This document shows positions 38,779 through 47,719 of a DNA stretch of 64,000 nt, in pieces. The stretch covers positions 65,930-129,929 of the forward strand of contig JAFXYF010000014.1 in assembly GCA_017541885.1 (NCBI GenBank). The letters run 5' to 3'. Numbering within the stretch: position 1 is the first letter of the stretch; each line of letters starts with the position of its first letter. The notes under the pieces were generated by a model, which saw only the letters and a list, made by a program, of their open reading frames with translations, was not told the origin of the DNA and did no database searches. A program made the translations under genes and the position numbers. The DNA is from Bacilli bacterium (GTDB lineage: Bacteria; Bacillota_I; Bacilli_A; RF39; UBA660).

Positions 38779-39360
38779 ATGGAAAGAGAAGAAATGTTTT
38801 TAGAAGAATTAAGTTACATTGATAATGAAGATTATAGTGAAGCTTTATTAAAGATAATTGAAATGTTACCAGAGTACTGGTTACATGAACCAGCATCTTC
38901 AACTGGCAAATATCATCCTGATTATGCATTAGGAGAAGGTGGATTATTAAGACATTCTAAAGCCGCAATGAGAATAGGATTAGAGCTATTAAATAACCCA
39001 GCAATCGGTGGTAAATATACAGCTCGTGAAAAAGACTTAATGCTTATGTCTCTTCTAGTACATGATGGATTAAAACTAGGATTACCTCAAGAAAAATATA
39101 CTCGTTTTGATCATCCAATTCTTATGGGACAATTTGTTGTAGATCATAAAGATGAAATTGGTCTATCAGAAGAAGATGCTAAGTTTATGCAAGATGTAAT
39201 AAAAACTCATATGGGTAATTGGACTACAGACTATAATGGTAATGAAGTCTTAGAACCGCCAAAAACAAAATATCAGAATTTTGTTCACATGTGTGACTTT
39301 TTAGCATCAAGAAAATGTTTATTAGTTCCATTTGACGAAGAGAACAAAATAAGTGTCTAG
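38779..39360 (+). CDS. HD-domain phosphohydrolase-like protein
   Basis: The 193 aa protein has the metal-binding HD pattern: LLRHSKAAM, LVHDGLK (the HD pair), DHPILMG and KTHMGNW. Such proteins are usually nucleotide or cyclic-nucleotide hydrolases; the substrate cannot be deduced. ATG 38779 lies after GAGGTATAAC and one base beyond the hemW stop. Confidence 0.85.
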   Translation: MEREEMFLEELSYIDNEDYSEALLKIIEMLPEYWLHEPASSTGKYHPDYALGEGGLLRHSKAAMRIGLELLNNPAIGGKYTAREKDLMLMSLLVHDGLKLGLPQEKYTRFDHPILMGQFVVDHKDEIGLSEEDAKFMQDVIKTHMGNWTTDYNGNEVLEPPKTKYQNFVHMCDFLASRKCLLVPFDEENKISV

Positions 39361-39377
39361 TAGACACTTATTTTATT
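39349..39377 (+). terminator. Possible terminator after the HD-domain gene
   Basis: AAGTGTCTA pairs with TAGACACTT, followed by TATTTTATT. The T-tract is interrupted, so efficiency is uncertain. Confidence 0.55.
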
Positions 39378-39425
39378 GTCCTAACAGTAAAAAAATGATA
39401 ATATAAAGATGGAAGGTGGTAAAGA

Positions 39426-39965
39426 ATGAAAAAGGGTAAAAAGAGATATACCAAAAAAGAAGTTTTTCAACAATCAATAATTACTTTTTTCTTAGTTTCT
39501 TTAGTTATTCTTTTTGGATATATTATTCTAAATGCAGAATGGTTAAGACCTAAAATAAATGAATTATCTGCTAGTTATATATCACTAAAGAATCAAAGTA
39601 CCACTGATTTATTAAAGATTAATAATTTAAGAAAACTTACTGATGAAAAAGGAATGAGTAATCGTAATAGTACTTTTAAAACATTCCAAGTAACAGGACA
39701 AAAAGGATTAAGATATCAAATAGTGCTATATCATTTAGGAAATAAGATAGATGAAAAATATATTAAATATTATCTTTTAAATGATAGAGGGAAAAAAGTA
39801 GGGGGAAATGTAAAAGAATCTCAAGAAACAAAAGATGGAGGAAGAATAATCTACGAAGGGACAATTGAAGAAGGAAAAAATTGGAACTTAAAAATGTGGG
39901 TTGATAAAGAATATCAAGAAGAAATAAATAATATATCTTATGAAATACGAATAAAGACAAGTTAG
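39426..39965 (+). CDS. Membrane-anchored protein of unknown function (179 aa)
   Basis: A basic N-terminus (residues 1-16) is followed by one membrane helix (about 17-38) and an extracellular domain with predicted beta-strands. I do not recognise a family. ATG 39426 follows GGAAGGTGGT. It lies 8 bp upstream of tmk, so both are probably co-transcribed. Confidence 0.7.
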   Translation: MKKGKKRYTKKEVFQQSIITFFLVSLVILFGYIILNAEWLRPKINELSASYISLKNQSTTDLLKINNLRKLTDEKGMSNRNSTFKTFQVTGQKGLRYQIVLYHLGNKIDEKYIKYYLLNDRGKKVGGNVKESQETKDGGRIIYEGTIEEGKNWNLKMWVDKEYQEEINNISYEIRIKTS

Positions 39966-39973
39966 GTGATAAT

Positions 39974-40642
39974 ATGAAGGGCAAAATAATCGTAATTGAA
40001 GGAACTGATTGTTCAGGTAAAGAAACACAATCAAGACTATTAGAAGAAAAACTTAATAAAGAAAAAAAGAAAGTTATTCGTTTTAGTTTTCCAATGTATG
40101 ACACACCAACAGGACAAATAGTTGGAGGAAGTTACTTAGGAAAGCCTGAAATATCCCCATCATTATTTAAAGAAGGAGCAGTTAATGTAGATCCTCATGT
40201 AGTAAGTCTTTATTATGCTGCTGATAGAAAATATAATATGCCTAAAATAGAAGAATATTTAAAAAAAGGTTATTATGTAATACTTGATCGTTATACTACA
40301 TCAAATCTTGCTCATCAAGGAAGTAAAATAAAAGATCCAGATGAAAGATTTAATATGTATCAATGGATTGATAAATTAGAATATTGGTTATTAAAATTAC
40401 CTAAACCAGATATTACAATATTTCTTCATGTACCATTTGAAAAAACAATTGAATTAAGAAAAAATAGAGAGTTTATTGATGAACATGAAAAATCAGAAGA
40501 GCATTTAAAAAGTGCTGAAAAAGCATATATAGAGTTATCTGAATTATATAATTGGCATAGAATAGAATGTATAAAAAATGATGAATTAAGATCAATAGAA
40601 GATATTAATGAAGAAATATTAAATGTAATTAAAGATATGTAA
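39974..40642 (+). CDS. tmk: Thymidylate kinase
   Basis: Tmk phosphorylates dTMP to dTDP. The 222 aa protein has the P-loop EGTDCSGKETQS, with Lys and Thr/Ser placed as in the family, the DRY motif in LDRYTTSNLAHQ, and a lid-region Glu/Arg-rich segment RKNREFIDEHEKS. ATG 39974 follows TAGGTGATAAT. In Bacillus tmk is near dnaX/holB; that context is not seen here. Confidence 0.93.
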   Translation: MKGKIIVIEGTDCSGKETQSRLLEEKLNKEKKKVIRFSFPMYDTPTGQIVGGSYLGKPEISPSLFKEGAVNVDPHVVSLYYAADRKYNMPKIEEYLKKGYYVILDRYTTSNLAHQGSKIKDPDERFNMYQWIDKLEYWLLKLPKPDITIFLHVPFEKTIELRKNREFIDEHEKSEEHLKSAEKAYIELSELYNWHRIECIKNDELRSIEDINEEILNVIKDM

Positions 40643-40668
40643 AAAAAAAGCACTTATGTGCTTTTTTT
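40642..40668. terminator. Bidirectional terminator between tmk and the PilB-like gene
   Basis: An A-run, the stem AAGCAC / GTGCTT and a T-run make a symmetric terminator serving both convergent genes. Confidence 0.85.
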
Positions 40669-40672
40669 ATTA

Positions 40673-41512
40673 TTACATTGTTTGAGTATTATATGTAACT
40701 TGTTCTTGCTGTACAGGTTGTGCATTTTCAGTAGATGCTTCAGCAATAGGTGTTTGTAATACAACATTTTGTACAGCTGCATCAATTAAGCTTGGATCAA
40801 CTACAGGTATAGAAGAATCAAGTGTAGGAATAGTTGCCTCCACAGGAGGTATAGTAGCTTCAACTTGAGGAACAGTACTCATATCAGTAGTTGGAACATA
40901 AGGTGTAGTCATAACTTGAGGTGTTACATAATTAACCATTTGAGTTTGATCAATATAAGTATTTTGAGTAACAGGAGGTACTGTTTCAGGAACAGCAACA
41001 CTTCCAGTTTCATAAGCATTTTGTTGAGCAACAGGTGATACTGTATCTAATGATCCAGCTCCAGGAACTACATATGTATTAGTAAATGCAGATGCATCTT
41101 GTGCTTGTTGAACAACATCAGTGATTTGTGGTGTTGTAGCATAATCAGTACTAATTGAAGCATCTGTACTAGCTGTATACTCAGGAGTAGTTGTAGTATC
41201 TGTACTAGTTGTATACTCAGGAGTAGTTGTAGTATCTGTACTAGGAGTATATGCTGGAGTAATTGTAGTATCTGTACTAGCTTCTGTACTAGTTGTAGTA
41301 TCAACACTAGCAGTAGCATCAGTACTATCAGTTTGAGCAACAAAGTCATCAGGTAATACAATTGTTCCTTCTTCTTCTAATGTATTAGATGAAGCAACAG
41401 GATCTTCAGATAAACTATTAGGATCTTCTTCTTCCTCTTCAACAACAGGAATAGATTCTTTTATCTCAGTAGCAATCTCATTCTCATAGTTATCATCATC
41501 TTCATTTTCAAT
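40673..41512 (-). repeat. Low-complexity coding tail of the PilB-like gene
   Basis: About 840 bp encode a disordered tail after the ATPase core. Near 41160-41290 a 33-bp-spaced unit encoding STDTTTTPEYT recurs with small changes. The tail is cytoplasmic if the protein behaves like other PilB proteins. Confidence 0.8.
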
Positions 41513-42742
41513 TTCAATTGTACGATATACTTCTTCAAATGAAGTTAATCCCTCTAAACATTTTATTAAAGCATCTTGTAACATAGTAATAGTTTTACCA
41601 GTATATACCATCTTTGCAAGATCTTTTTTCTCAAGTTTTTCATTATTTAATGCAGCACGAATATCATCATCAAGTTCCAATACTTCATGGAAAGCAAGAC
41701 GTCCATGATATCCTCTACGACAATGTTCACATCCATTAGGATTAGCATCCCAAACATGTGTAACATCCATATTCATAAACTTCTTAAATACTTTTTTCTC
41801 ATATTTTGTAGTCTCTCTTTGATATCTACAATCTGGACATAGCATTTTAGCAAGTCTCTGAGAAATGATACCAGAAAGAGCCGTAGAAAGTAAGTATCTT
41901 TCAACATCCATATCAAGTAAACGTTCAATAGTAGCTAAAGCATTATTGGTGTGGATAGTAGACAAAACTAAGTGACCAGTAATAGATGCACGAACAGCAA
42001 TCTGAGCAGTCTCAGAGTCACGAATCTCTCCGATAAGTATTACGTTGGGGTCTTGACGTAATATAGAACGAAGTGCTGCTGCAAAGGTCATACCAATATC
42101 AGAATTAACTTGAACTTGATTTATTCCTTCAATGTTCATTTCTATTGGGTCTTCAACAGTAATGATATTTGTTTCGGGTTTATTTAAACCTTGTAAAATA
42201 GAGTAGGTAGTGGTTGATTTACCAGAACCAGTAGCTCCTGTAGTTAAAATGATACCATTTGGTAATGTCATCATTCTTTTTACTTTTTCTAAGTTATTTG
42301 GATGGAAACCTAATGTATCCAAACCATCTAAGCTTCGTGAGTAATCCAAGATACGGATAACGACTTTCTCACCTTCATTTAATGGAAGTGAAGACACACG
42401 CATATCTAAGTATTGATCTCCGAAGTTACCTTTAATCGCACCATCCTGAGGTAGACGTGACTCAGTGATGTTCATATTAGCCATAATCTTTAATCTCGTC
42501 GTTAAATTTTTTTCATAAGCTTTAGGAACGAAGGTATAGTCTTGACAATCACCATCAATCCTAAATCTAATCATCATTCCTTCTCCTCTTGGATCGAAAT
42601 GAATATCTGAAGCACCGTATTTTGCAGCGGCAATAATGACGTAATCTGCAATTTGTGTAACAGGTGTTTTCGTAAAATCGAATGACACCATGAAACTTTC
42701 GGTACCTTTTTGAACTCGTTTGACATCAAATTGGACCATCAT
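40673..42742 (-). CDS. GspE/PilB-family assembly ATPase with a 279-residue low-complexity tail
   Basis: This 689 aa protein powers pilus or pseudopilus assembly. The core lacks the usual N-terminal MshEN domain and starts near the PAS-like N2 region. Walker A is GATGSGKS (169-176), Walker B region LIGEIRD (236-242), with a GHLVLSTIHTN histidine box and a tetracysteine zinc site CPDC (302-305) / CEHC (338-341). From about residue 411 an acidic linker gives way to a Thr/Ser/Pro/Gln/Val-rich tail to the end, with repeats such as STDTTTTPEYT. Start MM: the first or second ATG, after AAGGGG. It is divergent from two pilin-like genes. Confidence 0.93.
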   Translation of the reverse strand: MMVQFDVKRVQKGTESFMVSFDFTKTPVTQIADYVIIAAAKYGASDIHFDPRGEGMMIRFRIDGDCQDYTFVPKAYEKNLTTRLKIMANMNITESRLPQDGAIKGNFGDQYLDMRVSSLPLNEGEKVVIRILDYSRSLDGLDTLGFHPNNLEKVKRMMTLPNGIILTTGATGSGKSTTTYSILQGLNKPETNIITVEDPIEMNIEGINQVQVNSDIGMTFAAALRSILRQDPNVILIGEIRDSETAQIAVRASITGHLVLSTIHTNNALATIERLLDMDVERYLLSTALSGIISQRLAKMLCPDCRYQRETTKYEKKVFKKFMNMDVTHVWDANPNGCEHCRRGYHGRLAFHEVLELDDDIRAALNNEKLEKKDLAKMVYTGKTITMLQDALIKCLEGLTSFEEVYRTIEIENEDDDNYENEIATEIKESIPVVEEEEEDPNSLSEDPVASSNTLEEEGTIVLPDDFVAQTDSTDATASVDTTTSTEASTDTTITPAYTPSTDTTTTPEYTTSTDTTTTPEYTASTDASISTDYATTPQITDVVQQAQDASAFTNTYVVPGAGSLDTVSPVAQQNAYETGSVAVPETVPPVTQNTYIDQTQMVNYVTPQVMTTPYVPTTDMSTVPQVEATIPPVEATIPTLDSSIPVVDPSLIDAAVQNVVLQTPIAEASTENAQPVQQEQVTYNTQTM

Positions 42743-42833
42743 TTCAACCCCTTTTGTCTACTTTCTATGGTATTTTACTATAATATAGTATATAATAATT
42801 TTGAAAGAATAGCAAGGAGAGGAAGAATGAAAA
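42743..42833. promoter_or_regulatory. Divergent promoter region between PilB-like and pilin-like genes
   Basis: The 91 bp gap holds several overlapping TATAAT-like boxes on both strands within the near-palindrome TACTATAATATAGTATA (42777-42793), consistent with divergent promoters. Individual -35 boxes are not clear. Confidence 0.5.
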
Positions 42834-43667
42834 ATGAAAAAAATAAACAGCAAAGGTTTTATTCTTGCTGAGACTCTCATAGTGTCTGTTTTCCTAATGT
42901 CAATATTCACAATGATATATGTAAACTTCTATCCATTGATTGGTGAATATGAAAAAAGAGAGAACTATGATGATGTTGACGGAAAGTATACAGCATATTG
43001 GATTAAGAAGTTAGTTGAAAGTAGCGGTTATGAACTAGATACTGATGGAATCAATATGATGAATAAATTTGGTTATGTTCGTTTTGAATGTTCAGATATG
43101 TCAACAGAAAATAACCAAAGAGAAATGTGTATAAGCTTAGTTAATTCACTAGAAATATCAAACTGTGATAGTTATGGTAATGGTTGTGACGCATACATTA
43201 CAAGATATACTATCGGAGATTCACCTTTAGGAACTATAAGCTTTAAGAACACAATAAGAACAACATCAATTAAAAGATGGAATGAAGCTTGTATTAGTAC
43301 AAGTGATCCATTTGCTGCAAGTACAGCAACAACAACATGTGCTGCTAATGCATTTAAAGAATGTTGTAGACAAAAAGGTTTAAGTTCTTGTGAAAATCCA
43401 GTATTAACAAGTTCGGAAGTAAGTTATGAATCTTTATATTCAGACGATACAAAGACAGAAGATAAAACAAATATTGCAAAATATTGTAATGATAGATTAA
43501 CTAAAAAAGCTTTTACCTCTCCAGCAAAAGACTATGTTTTATCACTTCCAAATTATTCAATAAATCACTCAACAACAAGTGCTGATTATCGTGTAATTGT
43601 TGTAGTTCGTCATAAAAAAGATAATAATGATTATTATTCATTTTCAACTATGGAGGTGATTAAATAA
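42834..43667 (+). CDS. Pseudopilin-like protein with prepilin signal (277 aa)
   Basis: It begins MKKINSKGFILAETLIV, a prepilin-type signal in which the Gly-Phe site and the +5 glutamate (LAETL) are present. The hydrophobic helix covers about residues 8-32. The mature domain has many Cys residues (about ten), likely disulfides. The size and Cys content suggest a minor pilin capping or priming the fibre. ATG follows AGGAGAGGAAGAATGAAA. Its stop overlaps the next start by one base. Confidence 0.85.
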   Translation: MKKINSKGFILAETLIVSVFLMSIFTMIYVNFYPLIGEYEKRENYDDVDGKYTAYWIKKLVESSGYELDTDGINMMNKFGYVRFECSDMSTENNQREMCISLVNSLEISNCDSYGNGCDAYITRYTIGDSPLGTISFKNTIRTTSIKRWNEACISTSDPFAASTATTTCAANAFKECCRQKGLSSCENPVLTSSEVSYESLYSDDTKTEDKTNIAKYCNDRLTKKAFTSPAKDYVLSLPNYSINHSTTSADYRVIVVVRHKKDNNDYYSFSTMEVIK

Positions 43668-44473
43668 TGAACAATAAAGGATTCACCACTGTAGAAGTAT
43701 TAGTATGTTTTGTAGTTGTATCAGTTGTTATGATGTCTTTATTCTCAACAATATCAGCTTTTAATGAAAAGAAAATACAAGAAACATATCGTTCAAAAGT
43801 ATATGAATTTAAAAACTCTTTAACAAATACAATTCAACAAGATTTAATAAAAAGAGGATTAAGTTATGCTAAAATTACAGACAATAATTATTCTCCAGGA
43901 GATGACGTAGGAAAAAAATATACTGTAGATTTAACATTTAGAGATGGTATTCAAAAACGTCTAATTGTTTATCAAAGATTTACAAAAACAGCTTATCGTA
44001 TAGAAGGTACAAGAAATCAAGATGATACATTCTATATAGAGTACGGTGTTCCTGCTGATAATACAGCTGGATTAACACCAGACATGATCCGTTATGAATT
44101 ACCAAATCTAGGTGAAACAAAAGGTCATTATAATCTTGCGACAAACACATATGTACCAGCATATAGTGATGGAAAATGCTATGAGAATGCTGATGGTACT
44201 GGTGCAGAAGTTGCTAATTGTTTAGTCGCAAAAGACTTTCAAATAAACAATATTGCAATTAGTATTACTAATGAAGCAGACCCAGAAATAGAAAGTCACG
44301 TTTTAAATATTTATATTGGTTTTTATCATTCAAACTTAGGTACTAAATATGCAATAAATATTGTTGCTCCAATAGATTATCAAACAAGTAGTGTAGACCA
44401 ACAAGGATCATTCCCAACATCAGAATCTGATCCGTCAAGTCAAACAGCAATATATTATCCAGTTGGAGAATGA
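43667..44473 (+). CDS. Pseudopilin-like protein with prepilin signal (268 aa)
   Basis: It begins MNNKGFTTVEVLVCF, a recognisable class III signal with Glu at +5, followed by a hydrophobic helix to about residue 30. The rest is a globular domain of GspJ/PilW-like size. Start codon overlaps the previous stop (TAATGA). Its last 39 bases overlap the convergent ylbJ-like gene on the other strand. Confidence 0.87.
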   Translation: MNNKGFTTVEVLVCFVVVSVVMMSLFSTISAFNEKKIQETYRSKVYEFKNSLTNTIQQDLIKRGLSYAKITDNNYSPGDDVGKKYTVDLTFRDGIQKRLIVYQRFTKTAYRIEGTRNQDDTFYIEYGVPADNTAGLTPDMIRYELPNLGETKGHYNLATNTYVPAYSDGKCYENADGTGAEVANCLVAKDFQINNIAISITNEADPEIESHVLNIYIGFYHSNLGTKYAINIVAPIDYQTSSVDQQGSFPTSESDPSSQTAIYYPVGE

Positions 44474-45316
44474 TAAAACAAAAGAAATTATTCTTCCTTT
44501 TAAGAAAGATGAATAACTAATAGAAGTATCCGAAAGGATACTTTTTATTTGTATATGAATTGGTATAGATCCAAATACAAAGAATAATAAAAGAAATATT
44601 CCCTTTAAACAATTATTAGTAATTAAAGAAGTACTTAATACTCCATTAGTTAAATCAAATATTCCAGATATTAATACATAGCTAATTGTAGTAAAAGAAA
44701 AATATTTGTTTAAAAGAAAAGAAATTAAATAGAAAAAAATAGAAGTAACATAGATATTAAAAATAACTTTAATTGCTTTTAAACTACAATTAGTTAAGTT
44801 TTTAGAAAAAGGTATTTCTCTATCTTGAACATAATTAAAACTATTTTTACATCTAGAAAAGAGTAATATTAAAGCCTGACTTAATAAAATTATCCCATAA
44901 AAAACATAACTTGTTTTTTTATTACCAAATAAAATAGAAGTATGAAATAAAAGAAATAAAGGATTAGGAAAATGAGTATATAAAACCATTTTATTTGCTT
45001 CACTAATAGTAATTGTTCCTTTATCTAAACTTTCTTTTAAAAATAATACTCCTCCAGGAAAACCACTAAAAATAGAAAAAATGTAAAAACAAATATCTTT
45101 TCTTTTAAAGATTTTACTAATAAAAAACAAAAGATTATAGTTAAATAATAAATAGCTAAGTAATAAAAAAATAAAAGTACTAGGAAATACATTTTTAACA
45201 AATAATAAAGTATACTTATAAACTTCTATAGATATATTCTTACTATTAATAAAACAAAGAATAAAATAAGTAATTAAAATGACAAGTAATAGTATTCTTT
45301 TAGAGTTTTTTTTCAT
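44435..45316 (-). CDS. ylbJ: YlbJ-like integral membrane protein (nucleoside-recognition/GATE family)
   Basis: The 293 aa protein has about seven to eight membrane helices and the family segments NVFPSTFIFLLLSYLL and SGFPGGVLFLKE. Bacillus YlbJ is a sporulation-linked membrane protein and neighbours ylbL, as here. I chose ATG at 45316-45314, after AAGGAGTAAAT; the upstream ORF part has no ribosome binding site. Its 3' end overlaps the pseudopilin gene by 39 bp. Sporulation in this organism is not implied by this alone. Confidence 0.8.
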   Translation of the reverse strand: MKKNSKRILLLVILITYFILCFINSKNISIEVYKYTLLFVKNVFPSTFIFLLLSYLLFNYNLLFFISKIFKRKDICFYIFSIFSGFPGGVLFLKESLDKGTITISEANKMVLYTHFPNPLFLLFHTSILFGNKKTSYVFYGIILLSQALILLFSRCKNSFNYVQDREIPFSKNLTNCSLKAIKVIFNIYVTSIFFYLISFLLNKYFSFTTISYVLISGIFDLTNGVLSTSLITNNCLKGIFLLLFFVFGSIPIHIQIKSILSDTSISYSSFLKGRIISFVLSFSNWIIYCCLT

Positions 45317-45357
45317 ATTTACTCCTTTCTTTGCTATAATAAATATAAGGTGATAGA

Positions 45358-46377
45358 ATGGCAAAAAAAATATGGAACGAAATAATAGATACTATCAAGG
45401 AAGAATGGAAATTTATTCTTTTTAATATCCTTTTATTAATTGTATTAAATATCCCATTAAATTATTACATTGTAATGGGTGGAGGAATAGATGATGTATC
45501 ATCTCGAGTAAAAGTAGAAGATAGCAATAAAGGTAAAGGTAGTTTAAACATTAGTTATGTAACACAAATAAATGCTAATGTGCTTTTTTATGGATTAAGC
45601 TATATAATTCCAACATGGGAAAGAGAAAATGCAAATGATTATAAGTATACTGAAAGTGAAAGTTTAAATGATATTTCATTTAGAGGAGACCTAGATTTAA
45701 AAACTGCTAATGGAACTGCTACATATTGGGCATATACATTAGCAAATAAAAAAGTAGAATTATCTTCTGCCAGATTATATGTAATTGCAACATATAATGA
45801 TGAGTTTGAAACAACATTAAAAGCAAAAGATGAAATCCTAAGTATTGATGGTAATCATTATGAAACAGTACAAGAATATGCTGATTATATTCAAACAAGA
45901 GATGTAGGAAGTACTGTAACAGTAAAAATAATTCGTAATAATAAAGAACAAGAAGTAGAAACAAATATTTATGAAGCAGAAGAAAGAAAAATAATTGGAG
46001 TAAGTCTTCAATATGTAAAAGAATATACAACTGATCCACCAGTAGATATTCAGTTCCAAAGACAAGAATCTGGACCTTCTGGAGGATTAATCACAACTCT
46101 AGAAATATATAATCAGTTAACTGAAAAAGATATTACAAAAGGATATACTATAGCAGGTACTGGTACTATAGAGGAAGATGGAACAATAGGGCAAATTGGT
46201 GGTATAGAACATAAAATATTAGGAGCCGTAACTGCTAAAGCAGATATCTTCTTATGCCCAAATGGAAGAAATTATAAAAATGCAAAAAAATATGTTAAAG
46301 AAAAGAAATTAAAGATTAAATTAATAAAAGTAGATTCAATTGAAGATGCAATTAATAAATTGGAGGAATTAAAGTGA
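45358..46377 (+). CDS. ylbL: YlbL-like PDZ/Lon-type (S16) membrane protease
   Basis: The 339 aa protein has one N-terminal membrane helix (about residues 17-38), a PDZ domain (about 140-205) and a Lon-type catalytic domain with GPSGG (Ser241) and GIEHKI (Lys286), the Ser-Lys dyad. Bacillus YlbL degrades the cell-division inhibitor YneA after DNA damage; that substrate is not known here. ATG 45358 follows TAAGGTGATAGA. Stop overlaps the next GTG. Confidence 0.9.
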   Translation: MAKKIWNEIIDTIKEEWKFILFNILLLIVLNIPLNYYIVMGGGIDDVSSRVKVEDSNKGKGSLNISYVTQINANVLFYGLSYIIPTWERENANDYKYTESESLNDISFRGDLDLKTANGTATYWAYTLANKKVELSSARLYVIATYNDEFETTLKAKDEILSIDGNHYETVQEYADYIQTRDVGSTVTVKIIRNNKEQEVETNIYEAEERKIIGVSLQYVKEYTTDPPVDIQFQRQESGPSGGLITTLEIYNQLTEKDITKGYTIAGTGTIEEDGTIGQIGGIEHKILGAVTAKADIFLCPNGRNYKNAKKYVKEKKLKIKLIKVDSIEDAINKLEELK

Positions 46378-46922
46378 GAATTGGAATAGATATGGATGAT
46401 ACTATCTGTAGAACAACAGAAATAGTTCATGATAGATTAGCTAAATATTCTGAAGAATTAAATATAAATCCTCTAGATATTATGAATGATGAAGAATTAA
46501 AAAAGAATTTCTTTGCAATCTATGCAGAAGATATTTATTCTAATGCCGAAATAAAAAGAAATGTAAAAGACGTATTAAATAGATTAAAACATAAAGGAAA
46601 TGAAATATATATTATTACTTCAAGAGATGATGATTTTGCGTCAAGTAAAACAACAGCTTATGAAGTTACAAAAAAATGGCTAGACAACAATGGTATAGAG
46701 TATGATAAAATAATAACATCAGTATATAGAGAGACTAGAGCAGAGATAGTAAAAGAAAATAAGATAGATTTAATGATAGATAATGATCCATATAATTTTA
46801 AAATGATTACAGGATTAGGTACAAATTGTATCTTATTTGATGATAGAGAAAAATATATGCTAAAGGAGAACTACTACAATAATTGGTTAGAAGTAGAAAA
46901 GTATATAGAAAGGAATCGCTAA
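46374..46922 (+). CDS. HAD-family 5'(3')-deoxyribonucleotidase-like phosphatase
   Basis: The 182 aa protein opens GIDMDDTICR, the nucleophile motif I (DxDxT) of HAD phosphatases, has motif II-like IITSRDD and motif III/IV IDNDPYN. It belongs to the NT5C/YorS-like branch, probably dephosphorylating deoxynucleotides. GTG 46374 overlaps the YlbL stop by 4 bases (GTGA), and GGAGGAATTAAA precedes it. Confidence 0.85.
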   Translation: MRIGIDMDDTICRTTEIVHDRLAKYSEELNINPLDIMNDEELKKNFFAIYAEDIYSNAEIKRNVKDVLNRLKHKGNEIYIITSRDDDFASSKTTAYEVTKKWLDNNGIEYDKIITSVYRETRAEIVKENKIDLMIDNDPYNFKMITGLGTNCILFDDREKYMLKENYYNNWLEVEKYIERNR

Positions 46923-46923
46923 T

Positions 46924-47694
46924 ATGAAGAAAGTATTGTGGATGATATTGTTATTAAGTATAGTAATACCAGTTCATGCTGCAAATTATTCTATGAAAGA
47001 ACTAATTCCTGAAAATACCAAAACAACGGTAAGAGGAGAACATTTACTTTATAAAGAAATTTCTTATCAATCAGGAACTATTAGATTACAAAGTATTAAG
47101 AATAATTCAAAAGAAGAACATAATTTAGCAATATCAGTAGGATTATTTGATAAACATAAGAAAAATATTGGTACTGTTAATTATTGTATAGAAGAAGAAA
47201 TTGCTTCTAAACAAGGTAAAGATAATATTTCTTTAGAAGTACAAGAAAAATACTTAGTACCTAAAAAAGTATTAACAGATATCAAATATATTGCCGTATT
47301 AGGAGAAAATCAAAATTGTAGAACTGATGGATCAACTGAATACTTAGGACAAACAGTAGATCAAATTGGTATGGCAAGAAACAATACTTTAAATGCTAAA
47401 GAAATGTTTGTAGTAAATATTATAAAATGGATTGGAGTAGTATTAGTAGTAGGATTCTTATATAAATTCTTATTCACAGGAGCATATCGTAATATTGATG
47501 GAGAAGATGTAAGACAAGAATACACTTATATCAATAAAGAATTAAGAAAAGAAAGAGAAAAAGATGCTAAAGAAAATCCTCCAAAACCAAAAGAGGTAAA
47601 AAAGAATAAATCAGATGAAATAATAGAACAAGAAAGAATTCAAAATGAAAAAGATCTATTAGATGACTCAGATTTACATAATATGTATAAATAA
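46924..47694 (+). CDS. Secreted protein with C-terminal membrane helix and cytoplasmic tail, unknown
   Basis: The 256 aa protein has a signal peptide (about residues 1-20, cut after VHAA), an extracellular domain of about 140 residues with two Cys, one membrane helix (about 162-181) and a 75-residue, highly charged cytoplasmic tail rich in Lys/Glu/Pro. I do not recognise it. It begins 2 bp after the nucleotidase gene, so it is in the ylbL operon. Confidence 0.7.
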   Translation: MKKVLWMILLLSIVIPVHAANYSMKELIPENTKTTVRGEHLLYKEISYQSGTIRLQSIKNNSKEEHNLAISVGLFDKHKKNIGTVNYCIEEEIASKQGKDNISLEVQEKYLVPKKVLTDIKYIAVLGENQNCRTDGSTEYLGQTVDQIGMARNNTLNAKEMFVVNIIKWIGVVLVVGFLYKFLFTGAYRNIDGEDVRQEYTYINKELRKEREKDAKENPPKPKEVKKNKSDEIIEQERIQNEKDLLDDSDLHNMYK

Positions 47695-47719
47695 AAAGAA
47701 GTGTAAACTTCTTTTTTTG
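47695..47719 (+). terminator. Terminator after the membrane protein gene at 46924
   Basis: AAGAAGT pairs with ACTTCTT around GTAA, followed by seven T residues. Confidence 0.85.

Noticed and set aside
41068..41361. Leucine-rich minus-strand ORF inside the PilB-like tail
   Set aside because: It is a frame-shifted reading of the low-complexity Thr/Ser repeats with no ribosome binding site.
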